A stretch of DNA of 64,000 nt from Corynebacterium rouxii. GTDB taxonomy: Bacteria; Actinomycetota; Actinomycetes; Mycobacteriales; Mycobacteriaceae. Within the stretch, counting starts at the first letter, position 1; each line of letters starts with the position of its first letter. Below are positions 16,227 to 24,100 of the stretch, one piece after another. The notes below the pieces were generated by a model. The model searched no databases and was not told the DNA's origin. It saw only the letters and a list, made by a program, of their open reading frames with translations. The stretch is from assembly GCF_902702935.1 (NCBI RefSeq), contig NZ_LR738855.1, positions 1,860,001 to 1,924,000 of the forward strand, read 5' to 3'. The position numbers were made by a program, and so were the translations under genes.

Positions 16227-17041
16227 CCAGCTATCTTCCACGCCGCCGCTGCTGCATCAACAAGATCGGCGGCGTTAACTGCCACATAGACCTGCGTTGT
16301 TGCTACACTCGCATGCCCTAGCAATTCCTGCACCGCACGTAGATCATAGGAATGACCGTAGGCAACAGTGGCATAGCGGTGCCGAATTTTGTGGGGTGTC
16401 CAATCACTAGGAAGCGCACGACTAATGAGCTTGCCTAGCCATCCAGCACTGATATGCCCTGACACGCTCGCCCCTGGAAAGACCCACCCGTGTGCCTGGC
16501 TAATCCGCCGCGCTAAGTGGGGCGGGCACGGGATCGTTCGCACATGCCCGCCTTTACCACAAACCCGCAAAATCCACCCTTGCCCCACTGGCTCGACATC
16601 GCAGGCCCTGACCCGTGCACATTCGTCACGACGAAGACCACATGTCGCCATGATCTCAATTGCCAAGCGCACACGCGGTGAGGCGGCACGCATAGCATCG
16701 CTAATCAGTGCATCAGGGCATGGCTTAGGTACGGCTCGCACTTGCGGGACTGGGATAATCGCCGCCGCTGGGGACTGTTCGATTAGCCCCTCTCGAGCGC
16801 ACCAAGCAAAGAACACTCGCACGCTAGTTCTAGCACTCTTACGCGCCGCTGGCCCCCAGTTCCCAGACGCTAGCCACCGTTCTATATCCCCAGTAGTCAC
16901 CGCCCATAGCGGCTTATCGATAAACGCCAAGCACCGTGAAATATGACTAATCCGCACATGAATCGTGCCCCTAGCACGCCCGCCCGCTAGTAAATGTTCC
17001 CGATACCCCGCAATGGTGTGAGTGTGACTAATGTTACTCAT
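16223..17041 (-). CDS. int: Phage integrase, tyrosine recombinase
   Basis: A 272-residue recombinase with an N-terminal SAM-like core-binding domain and the catalytic set Arg137 (CGLRRDE), Lys163, His217-x2-Arg220 (PHKIRHRYAT), His243 (LLGHAS) and Tyr252 (TTQVYVAV). No Shine-Dalgarno is evident before ATG 17041. It lies 134 bp from the attR core. In the reconstructed circular phage its start is 40 bp after the stop of the extended repressor on the same strand, so both would be co-transcribed; in the prophage that link is cut. The C-terminus is Ala-rich (DAAAAAWKIAG). Confidence 0.93.
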   Translation of the reverse strand: MSNISHTHTIAGYREHLLAGGRARGTIHVRISHISRCLAFIDKPLWAVTTGDIERWLASGNWGPAARKSARTSVRVFFAWCAREGLIEQSPAAAIIPVPQVRAVPKPCPDALISDAMRAASPRVRLAIEIMATCGLRRDECARVRACDVEPVGQGWILRVCGKGGHVRTIPCPPHLARRISQAHGWVFPGASVSGHISAGWLGKLISRALPSDWTPHKIRHRYATVAYGHSYDLRAVQELLGHASVATTQVYVAVNAADLVDAAAAAWKIAG

Positions 17042-17174
17042 GTTGCTAAATGATTACATGTTCCAATAGACGTGCAAAATCTATGCAGCCACCCGATCGC
17101 TACCCCCGCGACATCCTTCTCCGAAATGGTGTACAGCTACATTGCGCCTGTTCTTTGACCCTAAATTCCTTAAC

Positions 17175-17211
17175 CAGTGGGTTCGGGGTTCAAGTCCCTG
17201 ATGGCGCACAG
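17175..17211 (+). repeat. attR core (37 bp)
   Basis: An exact copy of 2838-2874, the 3' part of tRNA-Lys. The base to its left, C17174, is the phage version that turns the repressor stop codon into Trp in attP. The displaced host terminator follows. Confidence 0.93.
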
Positions 17212-17213
17212 AA

Positions 17214-17260
17214 AACCCCAGCTAGTAAGGAACACCACTTGGACTAGCTGGGGTTCTTTT
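17214..17260 (+). terminator. Original host terminator of tRNA-Lys, displaced by the prophage
   Basis: AACCCCAGCTAG (17214-17225) pairs with CTAGCTGGGGTT (17244-17255), then TCTTTT. It lies to the right of attR and so belonged behind tRNA-Lys before integration. Confidence 0.8.
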
Positions 17261-17394
17261 GCATGCTTACAATCCTAGACCACTGCCCCGCTTCTTTTCG
17301 ACGCGCACCTCCACCATTCCACGTCAGGACTTTAAGGCCCTTCAGGCTTGCCTTAATATCGCCCCCACCCCCGTCTTAGGTACCCACGGCCAGC

Positions 17395-17448
17395 ACTTCA
17401 CACCAAATCACCCCAAACAGCCGGTTTTCACCAGATTTGGTGTGAAGT
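17395..17448. repeat. Perfect 15-bp inverted repeat in a gene-free stretch
   Basis: ACTTCACACCAAATC (17395-17409) and its exact complement GATTTGGTGTGAAGT (17434-17448) with a 24-base loop and no T run. Function unknown; it could be an operator, a RNA hairpin or a relic of a mobile element. Confidence 0.55.
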
Positions 17449-17468
17449 CACGGTCAAAATTACCCCAC

Positions 17469-17640
17469 CTACCCCCGCTCCAGATAGTCGCTGGGCAGCA
17501 CCTTAAATTCCACAAAGGGGTGCGTAATACCCATCTCAAGGATCGGATTGCGCTTGAAGCGCCTCCCCAGAGCACCTGCGCACCCAGTGTCGGCCTTTCG
17601 CATCCGTGAATGCAACCTCTACCCCTGGCCGCCTACACAT
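17469..17640 (-). pseudogene. Remnant of a small hypothetical gene
   Basis: On the minus strand two adjacent frames give protein-like fragments. The first reads MCRRPGVEVAFTDAKGRHWV and RRCSGEALQ. The second, one frame over, reads RRFKRNPILEMG and ends VLPSDYLERG with a stop at 17469-17471. Together they look like a short decayed gene. I do not recognise the family. Apart from this and the inverted repeat, 17261-17883 shows no coding signal. Confidence 0.3.
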
Positions 17641-17883
17641 CCCCCCAACCGCTTCCTATATTGACCACATGAGTTCTAGGCGATACCACAACGTTGTAGA
17701 TAGGCACATGCGAGCCATTTTGTATCTTTGAAAAATCAGCGTTAGATAAATCACACTATTTTTAATGTGCTATCTCTAGCCACAAGGAAGAAACCTCATT
17801 AAGCGGAACATCGAATTTAGGGCGGATGTAACACTTTTCACCCATAGACTATCCCTAACCCTTAAATTAGAATCCCCCTCAGC

Positions 17884-17902
17884 TTAGATTAGCTAAGCCT
17901 AA
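17884..17902. promoter_or_regulatory. Candidate DtxR-type iron box
   Basis: TTAGATTAGCTAAGCCTAA matches the 19-bp DtxR consensus TTAGGTTAGCCTAACCTAA at 15 of 19 positions. It lies in an AT-rich region just downstream of a possible -10 (TTAGAAT) and about 145 bp before a small ORF. Confidence 0.5.
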
Positions 17903-18047
17903 ATAATAACAATGTAATGAAAGGATCACGCACCACACTCTTGTATCGACCTCAGCCTAAATGGCTGACTTAACGTTCACTAGAGCAGCATATCTATTGC
18001 TGCAATTTATCTTTTCTAATAAGCGCCAACGCATGAAAGGAAAATCA

Positions 18048-18176
18048 ATGGAAACATTTGAAATATTTGATTTCAGTGAATATGGATTCCAAGATCAAGC
18101 TTCGCCGCCTCTTACATTGGATGATCCGCTCTATCCGCGTGAGATAGATGTTGATGACTTCTTCGGCGGTCTATAA
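18048..18176 (+). CDS. Acidic 42-residue microprotein
   Basis: ATG 18048 follows AAAGGAAAA with good spacing. The product is strongly acidic, with eleven Asp/Glu against one Arg, rich in Phe near the start (METFEIFDFSEYGF), and ends DDFFGGL. It could be a peptide precursor with a GG-type leader, a small regulator, or a remnant. No family is recognised. A longer frame from 17961 lacks a ribosome site. The upstream DtxR-like box suggests iron control. It overlaps the end of the decayed transporter gene on the other strand. Confidence 0.4.
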   Translation: METFEIFDFSEYGFQDQASPPLTLDDPLYPREIDVDDFFGGL

Positions 18177-18489
18177 ACGCTACTAATTTTTCCTTTTAGG
18201 TGCAGTAGAGGAGGCGGAAGCACCAACTTCGGATCCTCGGCACGAGCTTGTTCGGAAACCTCCGCAGCAGCCTTCACATTGATCGCACCGATCGCAATCC
18301 CCACCACAATGTCAGGCCACGGGCTCAGCCACACCAAGGTCAGCACACCGGCGCCCATGATGAGCAGGTTCCCCGCAACCGCATAAGCAACACCGCGCAC
18401 ACGAGATTAATCACCATGGCCAGCACGACCCCTGCAACATTAAGCCCTGCGGGCGCAACTGCGAGGAATGAAGTTCCGGTTTGCACATA
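18131..18489 (-). pseudogene. Cation diffusion facilitator remnant
   Basis: Minus-strand fragments of a CDF-type metal efflux protein. One frame gives VQTGTSFLAVAPAGLNVAG and VVLAMVINLV. After a frame change near 18400 the next gives a membrane segment with NLLIMGAGVL and SPWPDIVVGIAIGAINVK, typical of the last two membrane helices of CDF proteins. The N-terminal two thirds and the His/Asp metal sites are missing, so it is non-functional. Confidence 0.6.
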
Positions 18490-18522
18490 GCGCCAAGTCT
18501 ATGCGTTGGTAGAGTGGGTCAA

Positions 18523-18972
18523 ATGAATGCACTTCTTATTATCGATACCCACGCCGACTCCCCTGCCACCGAAGCAACCGAAATCATCCACGCCATCGCT
18601 CAACATCTCAGCCAACACCGCAGTGACTACACCCACGTCATCACGGCACTTAGCGCCCCCATTGCCGATGAGATAGCCGGCACCACCTTTGATAACCAAT
18701 TCCGCAAAGACCCCACCACCGAAGCCCTCTCCGGATTCGAGCGCACGGATACTACCGGCACCAAACTCGGTGACTGGCTACGCGCCAACACGATAGAACG
18801 CCTCGACGTGGTAGGTCTTGGCACCGAGCTAGGCATTCGCTCCACTGTTCTCGACGCACTCGCTCAAGGCTTTGACGTGCACGTCCACAAAAAGCTGTGC
18901 GCTGCCGTCTCAGACGACAACGCCCGCGCTGCCTATAACGAAATGGACATGTGCGGGGCGTTATTCGAATAA
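18523..18972 (+). CDS. Isochorismatase/nicotinamidase-like protein lacking the catalytic Cys
   Basis: A 149-residue cysteine-hydrolase-fold protein. LLIIDTHAD gives the first catalytic Asp. FRKDPTTEALSGFE corresponds to the Lys-containing loop. The segment VVGLGTELGIRSTVLDA corresponds to the nucleophile region, but the position of the Cys (normally in TDYCVR) is Gly. The fold is also shorter than the usual 180-210 residues. It may be a non-catalytic member or use another chemistry. ATG 18523 is preferred over an upstream in-frame start. Confidence 0.7.
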   Translation: MNALLIIDTHADSPATEATEIIHAIAQHLSQHRSDYTHVITALSAPIADEIAGTTFDNQFRKDPTTEALSGFERTDTTGTKLGDWLRANTIERLDVVGLGTELGIRSTVLDALAQGFDVHVHKKLCAAVSDDNARAAYNEMDMCGALFE

Positions 18973-18975
18973 CAA

Positions 18976-19281
18976 TTAGGTGCGCGAATCAAGAACCACG
19001 TCGAACTCCAACAGCTCAGCGCCAGTTGCTACCGGCTTACTGTCGGAGTTGCCACCATGAACCCGATGGGAATCCCCATCACGCCACGCGGCATAAGATT
19101 CCTCATCAGCCCACTGGGTAACCACAAAATAGCGACTCTCGCCAGCAGTGGGGCGCAGCAGCTGAAAGCCCTCAAAACCAGGGGCAGAATCCACAGCATG
19201 CTTGCGTGCCATAAACCGCTCTTCTAGCTGCGGGCCATGGCCTTCCGGAACTGTAATCGCATTGATCTTAATAATGCTCAT
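18976..19281 (-). CDS. Antibiotic biosynthesis monooxygenase (ABM) domain protein
   Basis: A 101-residue ferredoxin-like ABM domain with the typical central stretch DSAPGFEGFQLLRP and YFVVTQWADEESYAAW, as in small haem-degrading or quinol monooxygenases of the IsdG/MhuD group. Whether it binds haem cannot be seen. It is 12 bp downstream of the DUF3618 gene, probably one operon. Confidence 0.75.
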   Translation of the reverse strand: MSIIKINAITVPEGHGPQLEERFMARKHAVDSAPGFEGFQLLRPTAGESRYFVVTQWADEESYAAWRDGDSHRVHGGNSDSKPVATGAELLEFDVVLDSRT

Positions 19282-19293
19282 ACAACGCCGCCT

Positions 19294-19569
19294 TTAGCGC
19301 TGAGCCAGCAGGCGCTGGATTTCCTTGAGGTCCTTGTTCTTCTTACGGCCGCGCATGACGCCGATAACAACCAAGCCCACCACAGCGGCACCGATACCAA
19401 TAAGGATCTTTTGTACCTCTGGCTCCTGGACCTTTGCGGTTGCCTGCTTCTTGGCGTCGTCGACAAAGTTCTGTGGCTTGGAGCGGTCCGCGATCTCGTC
19501 TAGGGTGCTCGCTAGCTGACGACGAGTACGTTCGATGTCGCGCTGAATGTCGTTAATATCGCGTGCCAC
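19294..19569 (-). CDS. DUF3618 membrane protein
   Basis: A 91-residue actinobacterial protein: an N-terminal amphipathic helix with RDIERTRRQLASTLDEIADR (the family signature), a linker, one membrane segment (about 56-72) and a lysine-rich cytoplasmic end. Function unknown in the family. Divergent from the peroxiredoxin gene. Confidence 0.82.
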   Translation of the reverse strand: MARDINDIQRDIERTRRQLASTLDEIADRSKPQNFVDDAKKQATAKVQEPEVQKILIGIGAAVVGLVVIGVMRGRKKNKDLKEIQRLLAQR

Positions 19570-19657
19570 GGTAAAACTCCTTGAGGTTTTGTTGAATAGT
19601 CCCTCTACACTTTAACCCCAAATCATTCTTTCGTGTCGAGCCGGTATCCTCGAAACC

Positions 19658-20131
19658 ATGACTGAGAACATTCGTCTTGCCGTCGGCGACACCGCGCCGA
19701 GTTTTTCGTTACCCAACGACGCAGGCTCCACCACCAGCCTCAGCGACTACTCTGGGCAACGCGTACTGGTCTATTTCTACCCACGCGCCAACACCCCAGG
19801 CTGCACCAAAGAAGCCTGCGACTTCCGCGACAGCCTCGCCCAGCTCAACGACCTCGGAATCGCCGTAGTAGGTATCTCCCCCGACAAGGTAGACAAGCTC
19901 ACCGCCTTCCGCGACGACCACAACCTCACCTTCCCACTGCTCTCCGATACCACCAAGGAAGTCATGACCGCCTACGGTGCTTTTGGTGAGAAGAAAAACT
20001 ACGGCAAAATTGTTCAAGGAGTCATCCGCTCCACCTTTGTGATCGGTGCCGACGGTCGCATAGAACTCGCCCTCTACAATGTGCGCGCCACCGGACACGT
20101 GGCCCGCGTGGTTAAAGAACTGACCAAGTAA
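19658..20131 (+). CDS. bcp: Peroxiredoxin, BCP/PrxQ type
   Basis: A 157-residue thiol peroxidase reducing hydrogen peroxide and organic peroxides with thioredoxin. The peroxidatic Cys49 lies in PRANTPGCTKEAC, and Cys54 is the resolving Cys at the five-residue spacing of atypical two-Cys PrxQ. The C-terminal STFVIGADGRIELALYNVRATGHV is also typical. It is followed without gap by a TetR gene. Confidence 0.93.
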   Translation: MTENIRLAVGDTAPSFSLPNDAGSTTSLSDYSGQRVLVYFYPRANTPGCTKEACDFRDSLAQLNDLGIAVVGISPDKVDKLTAFRDDHNLTFPLLSDTTKEVMTAYGAFGEKKNYGKIVQGVIRSTFVIGADGRIELALYNVRATGHVARVVKELTK

Positions 20132-20776
20132 ATGTCTACGCCGGATTCCGCCAACCAGATCCTCCTGCCGCGCAGGCGGCCAGCACAGCAACGCAGCCGC
20201 GAAAAATTCGACCGAATCCTCGCCGCTGCCCGCGCTGTCCTTGTTGACGTCGGCTTCGAGTCATTCACCTTCGACGAAGTAGCCAAACGCGCCGAAGTCC
20301 CCATCGGAACCATCTACCAGTACTTTGCCAACAAGTACGTGATGATCTGCGAACTCGACCGCCACGACACCGCCGCCTCCATCGCGGAAATCCAGCGATT
20401 CTCCCAACAAGTCCCAGCCCTGCAATGGCCGGACTTCCTCAACGAGTTCATCGATCACTTATCGGTAATGTGGCGCGCGGACCCGTCGCGACGCAGCGTG
20501 TGGCACGCGATCCAATCCACCCCAGCGACCCGTGCCACCGCCGCCGCCACCGAACAACCCATGCTCGACATCATCGGCGAAGTGATGCGCCCCCTCGCCC
20601 CGCGCACCAGCCCCGAGCGGCGCCTCGAAATCGCAAGCCTGCTCGTACACACCGTATCCTCCCTGCTCAACTATGCCGTGCACGACCCCTCCTCCAGCGA
20701 CGAGGTCTTTGAATCCCGCGTGGCCGAAATCAAACGCATGATCGTGGCCTACCTCTTCGCCGTCGCCACCGCCTAG
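20132..20776 (+). CDS. TetR-family transcriptional regulator
   Basis: A 214-residue regulator. The N-terminal HTH is clear (about 22-70): FDRILAAARAVLVDVGFESF, then FDEVAKRAEVPIGTIYQYF. The C-terminal ligand domain is helical. The start codon directly follows the bcp stop, suggesting one operon. The target is unknown; neighbouring acpS and fas make a lipid-related role possible. Its end overlaps the convergent acpS by four bases. Confidence 0.88.
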   Translation: MSTPDSANQILLPRRRPAQQRSREKFDRILAAARAVLVDVGFESFTFDEVAKRAEVPIGTIYQYFANKYVMICELDRHDTAASIAEIQRFSQQVPALQWPDFLNEFIDHLSVMWRADPSRRSVWHAIQSTPATRATAAATEQPMLDIIGEVMRPLAPRTSPERRLEIASLLVHTVSSLLNYAVHDPSSSDEVFESRVAEIKRMIVAYLFAVATA

Positions 20777-21156
20777 CCCAACACGCACTGAGCTATGGCG
20801 TAATCCCCATCATGGCTAATACTCACCTGCGCAGACTCGATACCGCAGGCGTGAGCGACCTCCCCACGCGGCACCACCAGCACCCGTCCCCACGCGTCCG
20901 GTTGTACCTCAATCTCTGCCCAATCGACGTGATCTAACACCGGCGGCTTGCCATACAACGACTGCGACCACGCCTTAATAAACGCTTCTTTAGCAGCCCA
21001 GCGCCCCGCCAAATGCTCAGCGCGCCGCCGCCCCCGATAGCGCGACGCAACGCGTAACTCCTGGGTCGAAAACACCCGATCAAACTGCGTACCAGGCTGG
21101 TCTAACTGCTGCGCAAAAGAGGGAATGCACACGATGTCGGTTCCAATAACAATCAT
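20773..21156 (-). CDS. acpS: Holo-ACP synthase (4'-phosphopantetheinyl transferase)
   Basis: A 127-residue AcpS that loads phosphopantetheine onto the carrier domain of FAS I, encoded just upstream of it on this strand. Signatures are GTDIV (Mg-binding Asp) near the start and RWAAKEAFIKA (Glu and Lys). I choose ATG 21156, since AGAGGGA is six bases upstream; ATG 21162 would leave no spacing. It lies 35 bp after fas and is probably co-transcribed. Confidence 0.92.
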   Translation of the reverse strand: MIVIGTDIVCIPSFAQQLDQPGTQFDRVFSTQELRVASRYRGRRRAEHLAGRWAAKEAFIKAWSQSLYGKPPVLDHVDWAEIEVQPDAWGRVLVVPRGEVAHACGIESAQVSISHDGDYAIAQCVLG

Positions 21157-21190
21157 GCGCATTCCCTCTTCTCGCTTTTATGATCCAGCT

Positions 21191-24100
21191 TTAGGCTACT
21201 GGATCAACCACATACACACCGTCAACCAAACGGGCGGAATCATTCAGCAGCACCGCTGCCTCAAGTTCCTTACCACCATCGCCGAGGTTGCGATCCACCG
21301 GACGCTGGTACAGGGCAGCCTTACCCATCATCGCCTTGAGCAGATGACGCTGGCCACGCTCCTCCTTGGCATGGGCGGCTTCCTGCCACTGCTGCGCACT
21401 ACCGCGCTGCGCAATCAGAGCCTCCACGAACGCCTGCGGGTGCACGATCGCAATGATCGCCGACACGTGACCGAAGCCCAGCGAGGTCACCAAACCAGCC
21501 TTCGCTGCGGTGCCCAGCTGCATAGCGCTGCGCAACCACACCAAATGCTTGTGCTCACGCAACACCGGATCCACACAATCCAGCGCCAGGTTGCCAGGAA
21601 CCACACCGCTGCGCAGCACCTGGGTAAGCCCGATCATCTGGAAGGCAGCAGCACCACCCTTGGCATGGCCGGTCAGCGACTTCTGCGACACCACAAACAT
21701 GGGATTGCCCTTGGTACGGCCCAACGCTTTGGCAAGACGCTCGTGCAGATCCGACTCGTTCGGATCATTCGCCGTGGTGGAGGTGTCGTGCTTAGACAAC
21801 ACCGTGATGTCATCGGCAGTCACACCCACCGCTGCCAGCTGGTGAGCCAACCGCGAATCCTTACCGCCACGGGCTGCACCCAACGCACCCAGACCAGGCG
21901 CGGGGATCGACATGTGTGCACCATCAGCGAAGGACTCCGCAAAGCCAATCACACCATGAACCGGCAAGCCGAGATCTGCGGCAAGCGAGCCACGTGCCAA
22001 CAGCACGGTTCCGCCACCTGCAGCCTCCACGAACCCACCGCGACGACGATCATTCGCACGGGAGAAGAAGCGATCCTCAATGCCCTTAGCAGCCATTTCT
22101 GCTGAATCCGCAGTAGCCGCCATGTCACCGAAGCCGGTAATGCCCTCGATGGAAAGATCGTCAAAACCGCCGGCGACCACAAAGTCGGACTTGCCCAGCT
22201 TGATCTTGTCCACGCCCTCTTCCACGGACACTGCAGCGGTAGCACACGCAGCAACCGGGTGAATCATCTGGCCGTAGCCGCCAACGTAGGACTGCATCAC
22301 ATGCGCAGCCATCACGTTTGGCAGTGCTTCCTGCAGGATGTCGTTCTGGCGAGGCTCGGCAAGCAGGCCGTCCACATACAACGAACGCATGGATTCCATA
22401 CCACCAAGGCCAGTGCCCTGGGTGGAAGAAACACGAGTTGGGTGGATCGCCGCCAACAACTCAGCAGGGCTAAATCCGGAGCTTAAGAACGCATCCACCG
22501 TGCACACGAGGTTCCACAGTGCCACGCGGTCTAGGTTGTCCACCATGTCGGCTGGGATTCCATAAACCGAAGGATCAAATCCCTCCGGAATCTGGCCGCC
22601 CACAAACCGGCTCATCGCCATACGACGTGGAACGCGTACCGCTGAGCCCGCCTTGCGGGTAACAATCCACTCCCCAGTTTCTGGGTTGTGTGCCACCGTG
22701 GTCAGCTCTGGCTCCGACTCCAAGAATGTCTTGGCAGCGGCCTTATCAGTGACCACAAAGCTGATGTCTTGATCCAAGTAGATCGTGGTCAGCTCTGGTG
22801 CGAGGTTATCCACCATGCCAAAGTCGTCGTGGTAGCGGCGCACACCCACGCGAGCCAATACCTCGTCGTGGAAGCGATCAAAGATGTCTTCTTCTGCAAT
22901 CGCTTGATCATCTGCGTCGTACCAACCTGGGGTTGGGTCCTCATCCCAGTGGATAAGTCCCATGGTCCACGCCAGCTCAAGCACACCAGCGGCATTCAGA
23001 TCGCCGGTGGTTTCTGCCTCAAAGCGGGTACGCGAAGAACCATATGGCCCAAGCTCCGCAGCGCCAACGATCACGACCATGTCATCGAGCTTCTGCGACA
23101 CCTGTCCCGCAAAATCTGGTGCTGGAGCTGCCAGCTGGTGAGGTAGCGACGGCAACGCCTTGAGCTTCGTGCCAGCCTCGGGGTTATCGCCCTCTGCCTG
23201 CGGCAGCGTGGCATTGCGTGCCAACTCCGCAAGATCAAGCTCAGCCGTGCCCAAACCACCGGTGTAATCCACCTGAACTGGGGCAACCGCGGCACGCTGG
23301 CGAACCTCAGGCTCAACCTGCGCCACCAGCACCTTAGCGATCTCCTCCGTGGAATAGGTGGTCACACCCGCAGCTTCAACCGCTGCCACGAGCGGATCGT
23401 TGCCACCCATCAAACCGGTGCCGCGCACCCAACCGATCAAGATGTGCACCAGCGAGGTATCAAACTTCCACGCGTTTTCTGCACTCCAGCGGTTGACCAG
23501 CGCATCCAGTGCTGCCTTGGCCTCACCATAGGCACCGTCGCCACCGAAGCGGCCACGGTTAGGAGAACCTGGTAGCACCACGTGCAGGCGCTCGCCCACA
23601 TGGGTGTTCACACCAATCTTGGACAACCCAGCGATCAGCTTTTCTACCGACCACAACAGCAAACGCATCTGCATTTCCGTCTGGTGGCTAGTATCTGCCA
23701 GCGAACCGCTCACGCGCGGTGCCGCGAATGGGAACAGCACGGTAGGAACCAGAGCTGGCTTAATCAGCACACTGCTGCCGTTAACGGTGGCGGTTTGTTC
23801 CGTACCAATCCACTCGATTAACGCATCGAGATCAGCAAACGAGGACAGGTTCGCTGGCACAATCCACAACGCCGCGCTGCCACGAGCAGCCGAACGATAC
23901 AGATCCTTATAAAACGCCAGACGAGAATGGCTCAGGCTGGAGGTGGTAACCACCACGGTGGCACCTTCTGCCAGCAGCTCGGCTGTCACCGAGGCCGCAA
24001 TCGAGCGAGGCGAAGCACCCGTGACCACCGCAATGTCATCCGCGTAGCGCAATGATGTGGTATTGCGTGCTTGACGTGCCAGCTCATCAAAGCCCCAGTA

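Noticed and set aside
16223..17041. ssrA-like degradation tag on the integrase C-terminus
   Set aside because: The end is Ala-rich but closes with KIAG, not with the AA ending expected of such a tag; noted only as a possibility.
17259..17609. Plus-strand frame of 116 codons right of attR
   Set aside because: Low-complexity Pro/His/Thr composition, covers a 15-bp inverted repeat and lies opposite a more convincing gene remnant.
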